From: Cercis canadensis
Lineage: Eukaryota > Streptophyta > Magnoliopsida > Fabales > Fabaceae
Length of the DNA stretch: 64,000 bases
Reading direction: 5' to 3'
Assembly: GCA_003255065.1 (NCBI GenBank)
Contig: QAOA01001162.1
Span: 1-64,000, forward strand
The first letter of the stretch is position 1. Each line of letters opens with the position of its first letter. Of this stretch, positions 35,015 through 45,790 are shown in pieces. The notes under the pieces are model-generated. The model was not told where the DNA came from. It searched no databases and was given only the letters and a program-made list of their open reading frames with translations. Made by a program: the position numbers and the translations under genes.

Positions 35015-36427
35015 ATATCCCATATAGATACAAGCCTATATATACACACCAAGAATATCACTGTAACTTTTTGATGCACATCAGTGTGTATCTATCACTG
35101 TTCTAACTCTGAGGATACGTGTTATGTTATAATATCTCCTTAGTTATAACTTTATTACTAGGTAGCATATGCTAGATTTGAAAATTTGCAGTGGAGGCAG
35201 TGTGTCATGTGACAAATCTTTGACTAATCAGCTTCCAGTTTCCAAAGCTAAATCAGCACAGATTAGGTTCACATTGATTTTATATTCATAGAGAAGTCAT
35301 GTGATCAGGCACGTGACTTAAGTACAGATGATTGGTTGGAAACTTTGGATTCTACTATGTCAGAATTTTACAATTGTAATCAACTGATCATTGTGGCTAA
35401 TACCAAGGTAAGGCAAATGGCTTTGGTATAATTAATCTATTTGATACAGAACAACTGAACATTAAAATATGGTACCTCGTAAATTGGAATATAAAAAATG
35501 CAAGATTTGAAATGAATTCTCCTTGTCGTTGAAAAGATATTTGTATCTATCCTTCAGTTCAAATGAGAACTGCAGACGTAACTTTGTTACTGAAATTAAA
35601 AAAAAAAAAAAACAGTTTCTCACTGCACAAAGTGACAACTTAGTTCAAGCTTTTATGCCTAACTCTTCTTTGTTTTTGCATCCCTAACATTTAGTAGCAT
35701 TCAATATTAAGATAGGCATATGGGGAGATCATTTTACTTTCGGTTCTGTGTAGCATCACCTCCTAAAGTCTGAATCACCAATCCCAATTTAAGTAGTGGG
35801 ATCCAAGAACTCAGTTGATGTTTACACATTCAACGTGCTTCTCATTGGAGTTTAATATGCTATGATAATATATAGCGAGAATAAAATTTTTAATATCAAA
35901 CGTTATAATTTCTATGACTATTGATGTTGCCCTTCATAAATCATTGGCAAGCATAGGAATTCTCATTTGGTTTGTTTAAACTGCAAATGTAGATGGCTGA
36001 TCAGTATTGGTCTAAGTCACCAGCTTTGTTCTGTTAAAGGCAATTTTACTTTCCTTCAAATTGTTTTACGCTTTTTTTTTTTATGGTCAGATCACCAAAT
36101 AAAAAAAAGTTGCCACGATATGACCTTATCAAATTGCTTTACCTACAACGGTTGAGCTTTATTAGGCAAGTTCTCTTTTCTTCCTTTTTCAGGCTTAGTT
36201 CAATAGGTTAGTAAGATTAACTAGATCAGGAATATTGGGCTTGTTTTGCCTCATTTTACAAATTTGGGCCTCCTTCTCCTTTGGCATTTCTTGTTTGTAA
36301 TTAGACAAATATTTTTGGTAAAAAAAAAAAACAAGTTTATTGATCTAGTCCACTTAAATCTAACTTATCATGGCATGAGGCACTTTTAATAGCAATAGTA
36401 CATGCTAACACTATCTCCTGAATCTTA
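35015..36427. other. AT-rich intergenic, no gene seen
   Basis: No coding sequence recognised; a poly-A tract lies near 35595. Confidence 0.5.
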
Positions 36428-37281
36428 GAGTTGTCAAGACGGGCAGCTTGCACTAATCCGCCACAACCCACAAATAAGCGGGGCGGGTGGGTTGGCTCGT
36501 CTTTTTGGTGAGTTGAGAAAACCTCAACCCAACTCGCCCCATTGGTGGGCTGCAGTTAGGTGGGTCAACCCGCAAAAAAATGATAATACACATATATATA
36601 TATGGAGGTTTGTTAGATACTTTTAGTATTTATATAGTATGTCATATTACATAAAAATAACCAATAAATGAATGATATGTGTACAAATTAACTATTTTTA
36701 AATTTGTTTAAAAAATTAAATAAATTATATTTTATATATAATAAAATATAAAAATTATGTATGCTTGCCACGTCAGTGTAGTATGGCATACTTAGGTAGT
36801 ATCATAGAATTCCCGTATATATATATATATAAAATAGGAGGGAAAAAAACATCAATCATACCAAACAATTGAATAATCAATCATTTAAGATTAAGCATAA
36901 GAGATTAAAAGTGTAAATAGTCTAATAAAGTCTAAAAAGACTAATTAAACAATAAAATTCTTCAAAATTCATCTTCCATCACATTAAAAGAACATTTGAT
37001 CACTCTTTTGACAAAGTTATTTTAATACTTGCACAATCTTCATTATCTATATATACAATATACAAAAATAAAAATAGCTAAAAATTAATTGATCCCTTTT
37101 TTGTAAAAAAATAAATAATTAATTATGATTAAGTCATGGATTGGCCTGCCCCAAACCCTCCACAACGCGCAACCCAAATAGGATGGGTTTGTAGGCCCAC
37201 TTCTAAACATACCACTATTATATCAACTCAACCCTCCCCATTTATATGACAAGGTGGGCTCAACGCAATTTGACAGCTCTA
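36428..37281. mobile_element. hAT-like nonautonomous element with GC-rich ends
   Basis: The left end reads AGAGTTGTCAAGACGGGC and the right end inverts to AGAGCTGTCAAATTGCG, with Gly/Pro-codon-like GGGCGGGTGGG words next to each end. This is the look of a common plant hAT-derived repeat. The flanks carry an unusually long 13-bp direct repeat (CTCCTGAATCTTA, 36415-36427, and CTCCTGATTCTTA, 37282-37294). No transposase is present. Confidence 0.6.
36600..36815. mobile_element. MITE nested in the hAT-like element, same family as 54045-54240
   Basis: It shares the order TTTTAGTATTTA, TAGTATGTCATATTACAT, AAAATATAAAAATTA and ATCATAGAATTCCCG with 54045-54240. The ends are partly inverted (AGTATGTCATATTACAT against its inverse near the right end). 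Absence of this block would shorten the host element to about 640 bp. Confidence 0.6.
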
Positions 37282-37699
37282 CTCCTGATTCTTACAAGGA
37301 AAACTCGTGACACTTACTCCTAATCCTCTTCAAGAACCACAAGAAGTGCACTCAAAAAGTCTTGAGCACAAGACAGCAGAGAGATTTGATCGGCTTCTTG
37401 AACCAACCCAAGGAACTTGGAACTGGACAATCTCAATAGCTTTTTCTTGTTTATTGCGCTGCTGTGGGCTATTTTGCACCCCTTTGTTACAGTTCAGAAG
37501 ATCCAAAACATATGGAGATTATCTGTTGAGAAAGTAAAATCTAACATTATTCCAGCTTTGGTATTTATTTAAGATTGGGTAAAAAGTTATTCGCTTATAT
37601 TTTACCCAATGTGTGACTTCCAAAACATTTATTTGGGATGTGCAATTTACCCACTTGTGCATTCCTAATGTGCTAATCACACCTGTTGCATTTCCGTTT

Positions 37700-37920
37700 T
37701 AATTGAAAATGGTTGCGGCAGAGTATGCCTCTTCTGCCGTTTTAACACAGGCTCTCGCCCTGAGGAAAGGTTTGGAGATAGCAGCTGTGAATCTGATTGT
37801 GCATAGTTGGCTAAGGCTAGTAACTGAAGATATAAAATCTCTTTTCCGAGATAATCATTGCTTTAAAGTTTCACTTAGTCTCCAGAGCTGCCAACAAAGC
37901 TGTAGATTGACCATCTAAGC
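37700..37920 (+). pseudogene. RNase H-like domain fragment of a retroelement
   Basis: The frame ASSAVLTQALALRKGLEIAA, then TEDIKSLFRDNHCFKVS, resembles the RVT_3-type RNase H domain found in plant LINE-derived and host proteins. The expected catalytic acidic stretch (ESDC) is out of frame and the end frameshifts. It is a short isolated remnant with no reverse transcriptase nearby. Confidence 0.5.
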
Positions 37921-38564
37921 GAGAAAGTAGAGGAAGTTCCTATCAGATTGTGCATGTCAACTCCATCCAATGTGGGGTGCCCTTAAGTTGCACAGAGAGA
38001 GATTTAGTTTTGACCTGCAAATATTCTTGGCGTTAAAGAAAGAAAAAAAATTTGTGTACAAAAGTTTAGGATGAGAGGAAGCTATTTTATTCTAATGTCA
38101 GGGCATGCATGTCTGTAAGAGCTTATAGTGGTACTTATACATCGCCTCTTAAAGAAAGACAATTAACAGATAAAATCAAACATAAACCTTACAAATGAAA
38201 TGTTTCGATTCTTACTAGCTAAATCAACTCTTTTTAACTCCCAACATAATTTAGATATGAATGTTAATAGTGATTTATAAGCCAAATACACTGCGACTAA
38301 TAAAAATGTCAATTAGTTATCATGTTATTTCATAATAAGATCTTCAAAAGTTTATTAATTATTATACAATCATATTTGAATAGGAGGTTAAAAAATGTAG
38401 TTGGCGTGCAAGATGAATGGATTTCGGATCACTTTCAAAAATGGGTATTTCTCCAAAAGTAATTACTTTTCTATTTTCTCTCGTCATTACCATCCACGGT
38501 TTTACTTTACCACGGTCCCTTAAGAAATAGAAAGAGAAATGATGTTTACATATTTAATATTAAG

Positions 38565-38849
38565 TTGTACAAAAAAATTCAGATGAATCTAGCTAGTTGG
38601 AACCACAAATGTCAACTGAGGTTAGTAGCCATGAAGAATATATTAGACAACATTAATCAATTGTGGTTGGCAGAAATCATAGTATATGAAAGCCTATTAT
38701 CAGCTAGATTCTGCAATTTTACAAGTGCTTATGCCAAAGAGAACGATGAGAGAAAAGACATATTATCCATTAAAATAAAGGACCAAGTAAACATTAAATT
38801 GTTTACATTTATAAGGGAATTAATTAAGAACCATTTGATAAAGTTTTGA
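38565..38849 (+). other. Unrecognised open frame, duplicated at 41254-41526
   Basis: The frame encodes about 94 residues including NHKCQLRLVAMKNILDNINQ and FTSAYAKENDER. A related frame of 90 residues stays open at 41254-41526, where it is cut at its end by the copia insertion. I know no family with this sequence. It may be a gene fragment carried by the local duplication. Confidence 0.35.
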
Positions 38850-39172
38850 AGTAAAATAAGGAAATAATACAAATCCCAATCAATAACCAGATAGCCTTAC
38901 ACAAAATACTGCATAACATTCAGTATCAACTTATTGTTTATAAGAACACAACAATGTAAATTCACAAAATCAGAAAAATATTTCAACCAAAAGATGCAAA
39001 ACTACAAAGAAGGCGAACAGAACAAGTAAACATAAGAAATAGTAAGACCTGAAGGTCAATTTCTGAATCTCTAAGGTTCATGCCATTGCAACTTTTCAAT
39101 CCAATATGTGAGGCTTTACTGGTACATAATCACTTTAGTAGCAATGAGAAGATTTGCAAAACTAAAGGAACA

Positions 39173-39415
39173 TTAATTATTCACAATAGGATTAGTGATT
39201 GAGGGTGGAATTCTTCTATGGCTAACAACCACAAGCTGAGTCCCCTCATCACTTTTGCTGCGTGAGAGTGAATGGGAAAGAGGTTGAGAAGATGATGAAA
39301 TTGTTGCAGCCAGAGAATGGGGATGAGTTCTGGCTTGGGACATGCTCAACCCAAATGAAAGCATAAGCATAATGGCAATGATAACACTGATAAATGAGTT
39401 GAAGAAGGACCCCAT
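39173..39415 (-). CDS. Small secreted peptide precursor, second paralogue
   Basis: An 80-residue precursor begins at ATG 39415; the longer frame starts with TTG, so the ATG is preferred. The signal peptide is MGSFFNSFISVIIAIMLMLS onwards to SMSQA, followed by RTHPHSLAAT and a Ser-rich middle, then C-terminal HRRIPPSITNPIVNN. It shares the layout (RxHP after the signal peptide, SSxSQxLSHS in the middle, RRIPPS near the end) with the 33867-34118 gene. The second proline of the motif in the first paralogue (RPNP) is replaced here (ITNP). It sits within a duplicated block shared with 44.6-45.5 kb, where the third copy is destroyed. Confidence 0.62.
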   Translation of the reverse strand: MGSFFNSFISVIIAIMLMLSFGLSMSQARTHPHSLAATISSSSQPLSHSLSRSKSDEGTQLVVVSHRRIPPSITNPIVNN

Positions 39416-39589
39416 GGCTCTGCTGATTGTAAGCAATGCCTTCTATTTGTTTTCGCTCCTTCTAATGATGATTTGAGGCCATATATAAATAGTCACACAG
39501 CTCCACCAGCTATGTTATTCTTGCTTGGCAATTTTTTAATAACACTGTTACATTAGGTTAAAAAAGTGCCATAGAAGGTATTTGCTACC

Positions 39590-39720
39590 ATTGCGAGTTG
39601 CCTCAATTGATTAAAGGGTTCTGGCTTAGGGCTCTGCATCTCTAAAGTGCCAAGTTCGAACCCCCTACAACCAACAATCTCGCTTGTGGGCATTCCTACT
39701 CAAAAGAGATTTGTTGGGGC
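39590..39720 (+). repeat. tRNA-derived SINE-like sequence
   Basis: A box A-like GAGTTGCCTCAATTGATTAA is followed at tRNA spacing by a box B-like AAGTTCGAACCCC. A related copy at 45648-45790 has GAGTTGGCTCAGTTGGTC and AAGTTCGAAC. The spacing, and the absence of a foldable tRNA, favour a SINE head over a tRNA gene. Confidence 0.5.
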
Positions 39721-39949
39721 ACATGCATGATTAGTGTTTGTTTAACTCCCAATAGCTAGAGAGAACATTCAGTTAGAGAGTAGAGAAGAAAGAAATTAAG
39801 TTTATCCTGAGAAGTCAACTTGGGTTTATATAAAAAAAAAAAAAAAAAGTAGTAATGTTATTTAACAAAAAAATAATTTTGACAAAATTCAAATGTGTTT
39901 ATTAAATTAAAAAAAAATAATTACTACATATTTATTGAACGGTGATTAT

Positions 39950-40110
39950 AAATAGGGTTGCTCACAGTTCGGTTCGGCCAATTTAGGGAGTGAACTAGCA
40001 ACCGAACCGACGATAATTTTGCGGTTCGGTTCAGTTCAGTTTGGCTGGAATCAATGCTACAAACCAAACCAAACCAAACCGATATTGAACAGTTTGGTTC
40101 GGGCGGTTTG
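39950..40110. repeat. GGTTCGG-rich repeat
   Basis: Words of the type CGGTTCGGTTCAGTTC and AACCAAACCAAACC make inverted, simple-sequence-like arms. This is a common plant dispersed repeat, often the end of a hAT-derived element. No gene. Confidence 0.5.
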
Positions 40111-41253
40111 GACATATATTAAAGACCAAATAACCAATACACATTATATGCTGGTACATCCACAAAAAATATCGTGCTCAGAAAGAGAACAATGGAGAGT
40201 CAGAGAGATGGAGACAGAGCTCAAGGCTCAAGCGATAGAGAGAGATGGAGATCAATGGAGAGAGAAAGTGTTGTTCCCAAGCCTACAAAATAAAAAATAG
40301 GATACAAATAATAACAATATGTTAGAGAAAATTAGAGATGAGGCACGGGTATCTCGCTTTCTTTAAGACAATTCACACCTCTTGCAGGTGATTCTTAGTA
40401 TCTCCACCAAGTGCAGTGAGTTTTAGACATGTTGCCTCCAAGATACAACAGCCCGGTAGCCACATTGTTTATCCTCTAATATTCTGCACAAATAAGAGGA
40501 AATGACTCTCTCCAACACCATTCTCTACCCAAGTGTTTACTTACACAATATAAGCAAAGAATATGCACACAATACAATTAGGTTGCATTTATAAATATAT
40601 GTCACCCTATTATAAAAGCGCACACACACACACACACCCATATATATATATAGTAAAATATGACCCTTCACATTTTAAGTTAGCCGTTAGCCACTTAATA
40701 AAAATATCAACAATCTCTCACTTATTTTTATAAAAATAAACATAAACACGTAGACACTTATGTAAAGACAAACTATTATCCATAATAGAGGTAACTTTGC
40801 CTTGAACCTATACTTAGTAAAAATATATATACTTGTTCTAAAGTCAATAATGGTCTATTACATTGAACTATGACTGCTTAATGGAGACAAGATATATATC
40901 TTACACATAATAATCCAGGTGCAATATAGAGCCCTAAGCCCACACATTAAACCGACGTTTGTGCATTATCCTGGTTTCATGAGTATTATTCAAGAATTAA
41001 GCCCTTATTTTCATATAAGCGACCCCACTTTACAATATTCATATAGGTGAATCTGTCAATGATGCTCTTTCAATTTTGTGACATCCCACTCTTAAGAGCT
41101 ACATAATTCATTAAGAGTTCTAGAAAACTCATCCTCCATCATTTTGCAAGATAGATACACCTACACCTTAGGGTTGGTTTTTTTTAGAAGAATATTCTCT
41201 TAAAATATGGTGTATCTCACACTCATTACTTACTCTATGATTCATTTTTCTCT
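40111..41253. other. AT-rich intergenic, no gene seen
   Basis: Contains a short (CA)n run near 40621. No coding sequence recognised. Confidence 0.5.
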
Positions 41254-41576
41254 TTGAACCTAGTTCTTAGGAACCACAAATGTCAAATGAGATTAGTAGC
41301 CATGAAGAATATATTAGACAACATTAATCAATTGTGGTTGGCAAAAATCATAATAGCTTATGAAAGCCTAGTATCAGCTAGATTCTACAATTTTACAAGT
41401 GCTTATGCCAAAGAGAATGATGAGAGAAAGGGGATATTATCCATTAAAATAAAGGATCAAGTAAACATTAAATTGCTTACATTTATAAGGAAATTAATTA
41501 AGAATCCTTTGATAAAGTTTTGTTAGTCTATATATTCGGTCAGCCATTATTAGCCATGCAATATAATAGGCAATAG

Positions 41577-42452
41577 CTAAGCCATGCTTTCATTTGGATT
41601 GGCCTTCGAAGTATTGAGCATTTCCAACAAAGTTTGCCATTGTTCGTTGCTTAATCCTGTCATGCCAGTATTTTCTCCATCACCACCAACACTGGGTCCC
41701 AAGCTCTGGACAGCATGTTCTCCATTTTGTGCACGTCCAATGTTGGCTCCAGCGCGGTTCTGACCTCTTCCTTGTCCTCCTACCTTGCTGTCACTTCTCA
41801 AATGTTCACCCCACCATTATGGGTATCCAATCAGCAAGAAACAGCTTGCTACATCATGACTAGCTTTGTTGCAGTTCGTAGAGAGCAGAGATTTGTTCTT
41901 GATCTCACGCCCTTTCAACCTTGCACCTGTTTGAACAACTAAACTCATGACCTCCTTCCTTTCTTCTTTAGCCCGTGTGATAGTCCGTATCCTTTCTTCT
42001 TGTACTAGGATGGAGTACATCTTATTTAAAGATGGCAGAGGATCTGTAGCTAGCAAGTTGGAATGAACCGTTCCATAGAGCACATCATCCAGTCCCATCA
42101 AAAATTGATGAGCTCATTCTTCTTCTTTGCGTTTTTCAAGCTTTGTTGCAATATCACATTTGTAGCCTCCACAAGTACAGATTGATACTTGTTCATAGTT
42201 GCCTAAGTCATCCCACAAGGCCTTCATCTTACCATAATAAGCCACCATAGTCATTCCTCCTTGTTTGCACTCCACCAAGTCCGATTTCAACTGCTGAATT
42301 TGTAGGCCATTCACAACCGAAAACCTCTCCTTGATGTCATCCCAAAGCTCCTTGGCGGTTTCCAAATAAGACATGGTTGATCGTAAGGTAGGCTCTACCA
42401 TGTTCAAGATCCATGACACCATCATGGATTGAACGGTCCACCAATCCTCCAT
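41577..42452 (-). pseudogene. Copia gag, inverted and frameshifted
   Basis: Minus-strand frames 42452-42114, 42101-41817 and 41801-41577 together follow one gag: WELWDD-like block (LETAKELWDDIKERFS), FLMGLDD-like block, SNLLATDPLP, a zinc knuckle (CNKASHDVASCF) and YPEWWG. Stops or shifts near 42105 and 41810 separate the frames. The N-terminal part upstream of 42452 is degraded. Confidence 0.8.
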
Positions 42453-42715
42453 CGCGGAGGACTTTTCCTTAGGTTGCTCTACGGTTCCATCAATGAAGCC
42501 TCATTTTCTCCTTGCTCTCAAAGATGTTCACATAGCTTGAGCCCATTCGTCATAGTTCTCACCCCGCAACTACACATGTGTGATCACATTCCCAGGGTTG
42601 TCGTTGGAGTTCAGGTCGTATGGCGATGGGTGTTTATTCCCAGCATCGAGTTTGGATTGATCTGCATTTCCTACCATCGTATTTGTCGTGTATGGATGTT
42701 TACGAGTTGATGGCA

Positions 42716-42728
42716 GGCTCTGATACCA
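42716..42728 (-). other. Primer-binding site of the inverted segment
   Basis: On the minus strand TGGTATCAGAGCC follows the LTR end TATTTTACA directly, which fixes the orientation of the inverted block. Confidence 0.88.
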
Positions 42729-42985
42729 TGTAAAATAGTATTTCTATCTTGTCCCTTTTATTCCTCAAGAGCATTATTTATATACAAGAATAAGCACCTA
42801 CAATTTCTCCTATATGTGTGCCTAACAATATTATATTACAGCTACAATTTTTCCTATACGTGGGCCTAACAATATTATATAACAGCTATCAAAGACTATC
42901 AAAGGAACAGCTATCAAAGGGTTAACGATATGCCTACTGATGTGTCTACCAATCTTGATTGCTATTGCCTGATTGCTCAGCTATT
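42729..42985 (-). repeat. Inverted 5' LTR remainder of the copia element
   Basis: This is the reverse complement of most of the LTR at 44018-44334. It ends near a GCTATTGCCTAT string that corresponds to the point where the 63-bp LTR start at 41521-41583 leaves off, with a short overlap. Confidence 0.8.
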
Positions 42986-43785
42986 GCCTATCAATCCTTG
43001 ACTATTCCTTGTTCACTTTGCACCAACAAGGAGTCCAGTTCGTGGTCCTGGTTTATGTTGATGACTTGATCATCTCTGGCAATACTCCATCTGCCATCAA
43101 GTGGTTTAAGCTCTACCTGAGCACTTGTTTCCATATAAAAGACCTCGGTATATTAAAGTATTTTCTGGGTATTGAAGTTGCCAGAAGTCCTACCGGGATC
43201 TTTCTTTACCAGCGTAAATATGCCCTTGATATTATATCTGAAGCTGGGCTTCTCGGTGCTAAACCAGCTGCCACTCCATTGGAGCAAAACCATCGCTTAC
43301 CACTTGCTCAAGGTCAGTTACTTTCAAATCCCGAGCAATATCGGTGCTTGGTTGGGCATCTGATTTACCTATGTTTCACTCGGCCTGAGTTATCATATAG
43401 TGTCCACATTCTGTCTCAATTCATGCAACAACCCAAAGAAGAACATTGGGAAGCTGCACTTCGGGTAGTTCGTTTCTTGAAAGGCAATCCAGGACAAGGA
43501 ATACTTCGAAGTCATGCATGTGATTTACAGCTCCATGGTTGGTGCAACTCAGACTGGGCCAGTTGCCCTTTGACCAAATGCTCTGTCACTGGTTGGCTAG
43601 TGTTCCTTGGTGGCTCTCCAATATCCTGGAAAACAAAGAAACAACACACTATCTCCCGCTCCTCTACTGAATCCGAGTATAGGTCTATAGCAACTACTAC
43701 ATGTGAGTTAAAATGGTTAAAATGGATCCTCTCCAACCTAGGTGTTGCTCATGCCAAACCTATGCACCTTCACTATGATTGTTAG
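42985..43785 (+). pseudogene. Copia reverse transcriptase/RNase H, 5'-truncated
   Basis: The frame begins inside reverse transcriptase. YVDDLI is the catalytic motif, followed by FHIKDLG, KYFLGIEVARSP, the YRCLVGHLIYL connection, and RNase H with DWASC and STESEYRS. The frame ends at TAG 43783-43785, just after HLHYDC, where intact copies continue into the RNase H end. The fingers domain and everything upstream are absent. Confidence 0.85.
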
Positions 43786-44017
43786 GGAGCCTTGCACATC
43801 GCCAAAAACCCTATGTTCCATGAACGCACCAAGCATATTGAAGTGGACTGCCACTTTGTCCGAGATGAAGTTCTCAAAGGCAATTTTTGACCAACCTATG
43901 TTCCTACTACTACTTAGCCTAGGGATATATTCACAAAGGCATTGGGCAAATCGTAGTTTAAGTCCTTCCTTGGCAAGTTGGGCATTCAGAATTTTCATGC
44001 ACCAACTTGAGGGGGGG

Positions 44018-44334
44018 TATTAGGCTATATATTCGGTCAGCCATTATTAGCTATGCAATATAATAGGCAACAGTTAAGCCATGCAAAATAATAGGCAAAA
44101 GCAATCAGGATTGATAGACATATCAATAGGCATATCGTTGATCCTTTGATAGTTGTTCCTTTAATAGCCTTTGATAGCTATAATATAATATTGTTAGGCC
44201 CACGTATAGGAGAAATTGTAGCTATAATATAATATTGTTAGGCACACGTATAGGAGAAATTGTAGGTGCTTATTCTTGTATATAAACAATGGTCTTGAGG
44301 AATAAAGGGGACAAGATAGAAATACTATTTTACA
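44018..44334 (+). repeat. 3' LTR of the copia element
   Basis: Begins TATTAGGCTATATATTCGG after a G-rich polypurine tract and ends TTTTACA. It contains an internal tandem repeat with AATATAATATTGTTAGGC twice. The solo LTR at 45141-45388 is the same family. Confidence 0.85.
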
Positions 44335-44856
44335 AGTTTACAAGTAAAATAAGGCAATAATACAAATCCCAATCAATAACCAGATAGCCTTACACAAAAT
44401 ACTACATAATTCAGTATCAACTTATTGTTTATAAGAACACAACTATGTGAATTCACAAAATAAAAAAAATATTTCAACCAAAAGATGCAAAACCACAAAG
44501 AAGGCGAACATAACAAGTAAACAGAAGAAATAGTAAGACCTGAAGAAGGTCAATTTCTGAATCTCTAAGGTTCATGCCATTGCAACTTTTCAGTCCAGTA
44601 TGTGAGGCTTTACTAGTACATAATCACTTTAGTAGCAATGAGAAGATTTGCAAAACTAAAGGAACATTAATTGTTCATAATAGGAAATGATTGAGAGGAT
44701 GGAATTCTTCTATGGCTAACAACCACAAGCTCAATCCCCTGATCATTTTTACTGCCTAAGAGTGAATGGTAAAGAGGTTGAGAAGATGATGAAATTGTTG
44801 CAGCCAGAGAATGGGGATGAGTTCTGGCTTGGAACATGCTTAACCCAAATGAAAGT

Positions 44857-45125
44857 TGTCATTGCTAGAGTTAAGTGAGGTCGGCAACCTATAAAAAGAG
44901 AGAGGGACGGTCAGGGGGAGGCTAGAGTTGGAGCTTCGGCGCCACCTCCGACGCTCAAGTTAGCTAGGTCCCGAGGAGAAAATGAGAGGAACTGAGGGAG
45001 AAAAAGAAAGCGAGAGAAAGAGAGAGCCCCTAGTTGGAGAGTGAGAAGGAGAATGTATACCTTAGCAAGGGCATTTTGGTCTTTTTTTACTGTAGCAAGG
45101 GCAATGAATTTACTAGGTATTATCA
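44857..45125. mobile_element. 269-bp solo LTR or LTR-like insertion in the peptide pseudogene
   Basis: Begins TGTCATTGC and ends TATCA. The flanks are AAAGT and AAAGC, a 5-bp target duplication with one change; the uninterrupted paralogue has AAAGC at this place. The interior is purine-rich and non-coding. Confidence 0.7.
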
Positions 45126-45140
45126 AAAGCATAAGCATAA

Positions 45141-45388
45141 TATTAGGCTATATATTCGGTCAGCCATTATTAGTCATGCAATATAATAGGCAATAGCTGA
45201 GCCATGCAAAATAATATGCAATAGTAATCAAGATTGATAGACATATCAGTAGGCATATCGTTGACCTTTTGATAGCTGTAATATAATATTGTTAGGCCCA
45301 CATATAGGAGAAATTGTAGGTGCCTATTCTTGTATATAAGCAATGGCCTTGAGAAATAAAGGGGACAAGACAAAAATACGATTTTACA
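45141..45388 (+). mobile_element. 248-bp solo LTR of the 41.5-kb copia family
   Basis: Begins TATTAGGCTATATATTCGG and ends TTTTACA, with perfect CATAA duplications on both sides (45136-45140, 45389-45393). It matches 44018-44334 with a deletion in the repeated middle. Confidence 0.87.
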
Positions 45389-45647
45389 CATAATGGCAAT
45401 GATAACACTGATAAATGAGTTAAAGAAGGACCCCATGGCTCTGCTGATTGTGAGCAATGCCTTCTATTTGTTTTTTTCTCCTTCTAATGATGATTTGAGG
45501 CCATATATAAATAGTCACACAGCTCCAGCAGCTATGTTATTCTTGCTTGGTAATTTTTTAATAATACTATTACATTTGGAACTAGATGTACTTTCTCCTA
45601 TATAAACCTTTAGGTTAAAAAAGTGTCATAGAAGGTATTTGCTACCA

Positions 45648-45790
45648 AAATGAGTTGGCTCAGTTGGTCAAAGGGTTCTAGCTTAGGATTCTACATCTAT
45701 AAAGTGTCAAGTTCGAACACCCTGCCTGCGACCAACAATCTCACTTGTGGGTATTCTTGTTCAAGGAGATCTGTTGGAGCCTAAGGCCTA
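45648..45790 (+). repeat. Second SINE-like copy
   Basis: Homologous to 39590-39720. Box A and box B words are better preserved. It lies in the same duplicated block. Confidence 0.5.

Larger units (their letters stand above)
41521..44334 (+). mobile_element. Ty1/copia element with an internal inversion
   Basis: The outer ends are in direct orientation (TGTTAGTC at 41521, TTTTACA at 44334) and are flanked by a perfect 5-bp target duplication AGTTT (41516-41520, 44335-44339). The homologous empty site is seen near 38845. Inside, reading plus: the first 63 bp of an LTR, then gag, primer-binding site and the rest of the LTR all on the minus strand, then reverse transcriptase/RNase H on the plus strand, a polypurine tract (ACTTGAGGGGGGG) and the 3' LTR. 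Protease and integrase are missing. It is nonautonomous. Confidence 0.85.
44667..45436 (-). pseudogene. Third secreted-peptide paralogue, split by two solo LTRs
   Basis: The start (ATG 45436, MGSFFNSFISVIIAIM) and the C-terminal half (44856-44667, ending RRIPSSQSFPIMNN) are the same gene as 39173-39415, cut in the signal peptide by two insertions (44857-45125 and 45141-45388). Its terminal motif has diverged from RRIPPS. Confidence 0.8.

Noticed and set aside
39590-39670. Possible tRNA gene (box A- and box B-like words)
   Set aside because: No consistent cloverleaf could be drawn, and the sequence continues as a dispersed repeat with a second copy at 45.65 kb; a SINE head is more likely.
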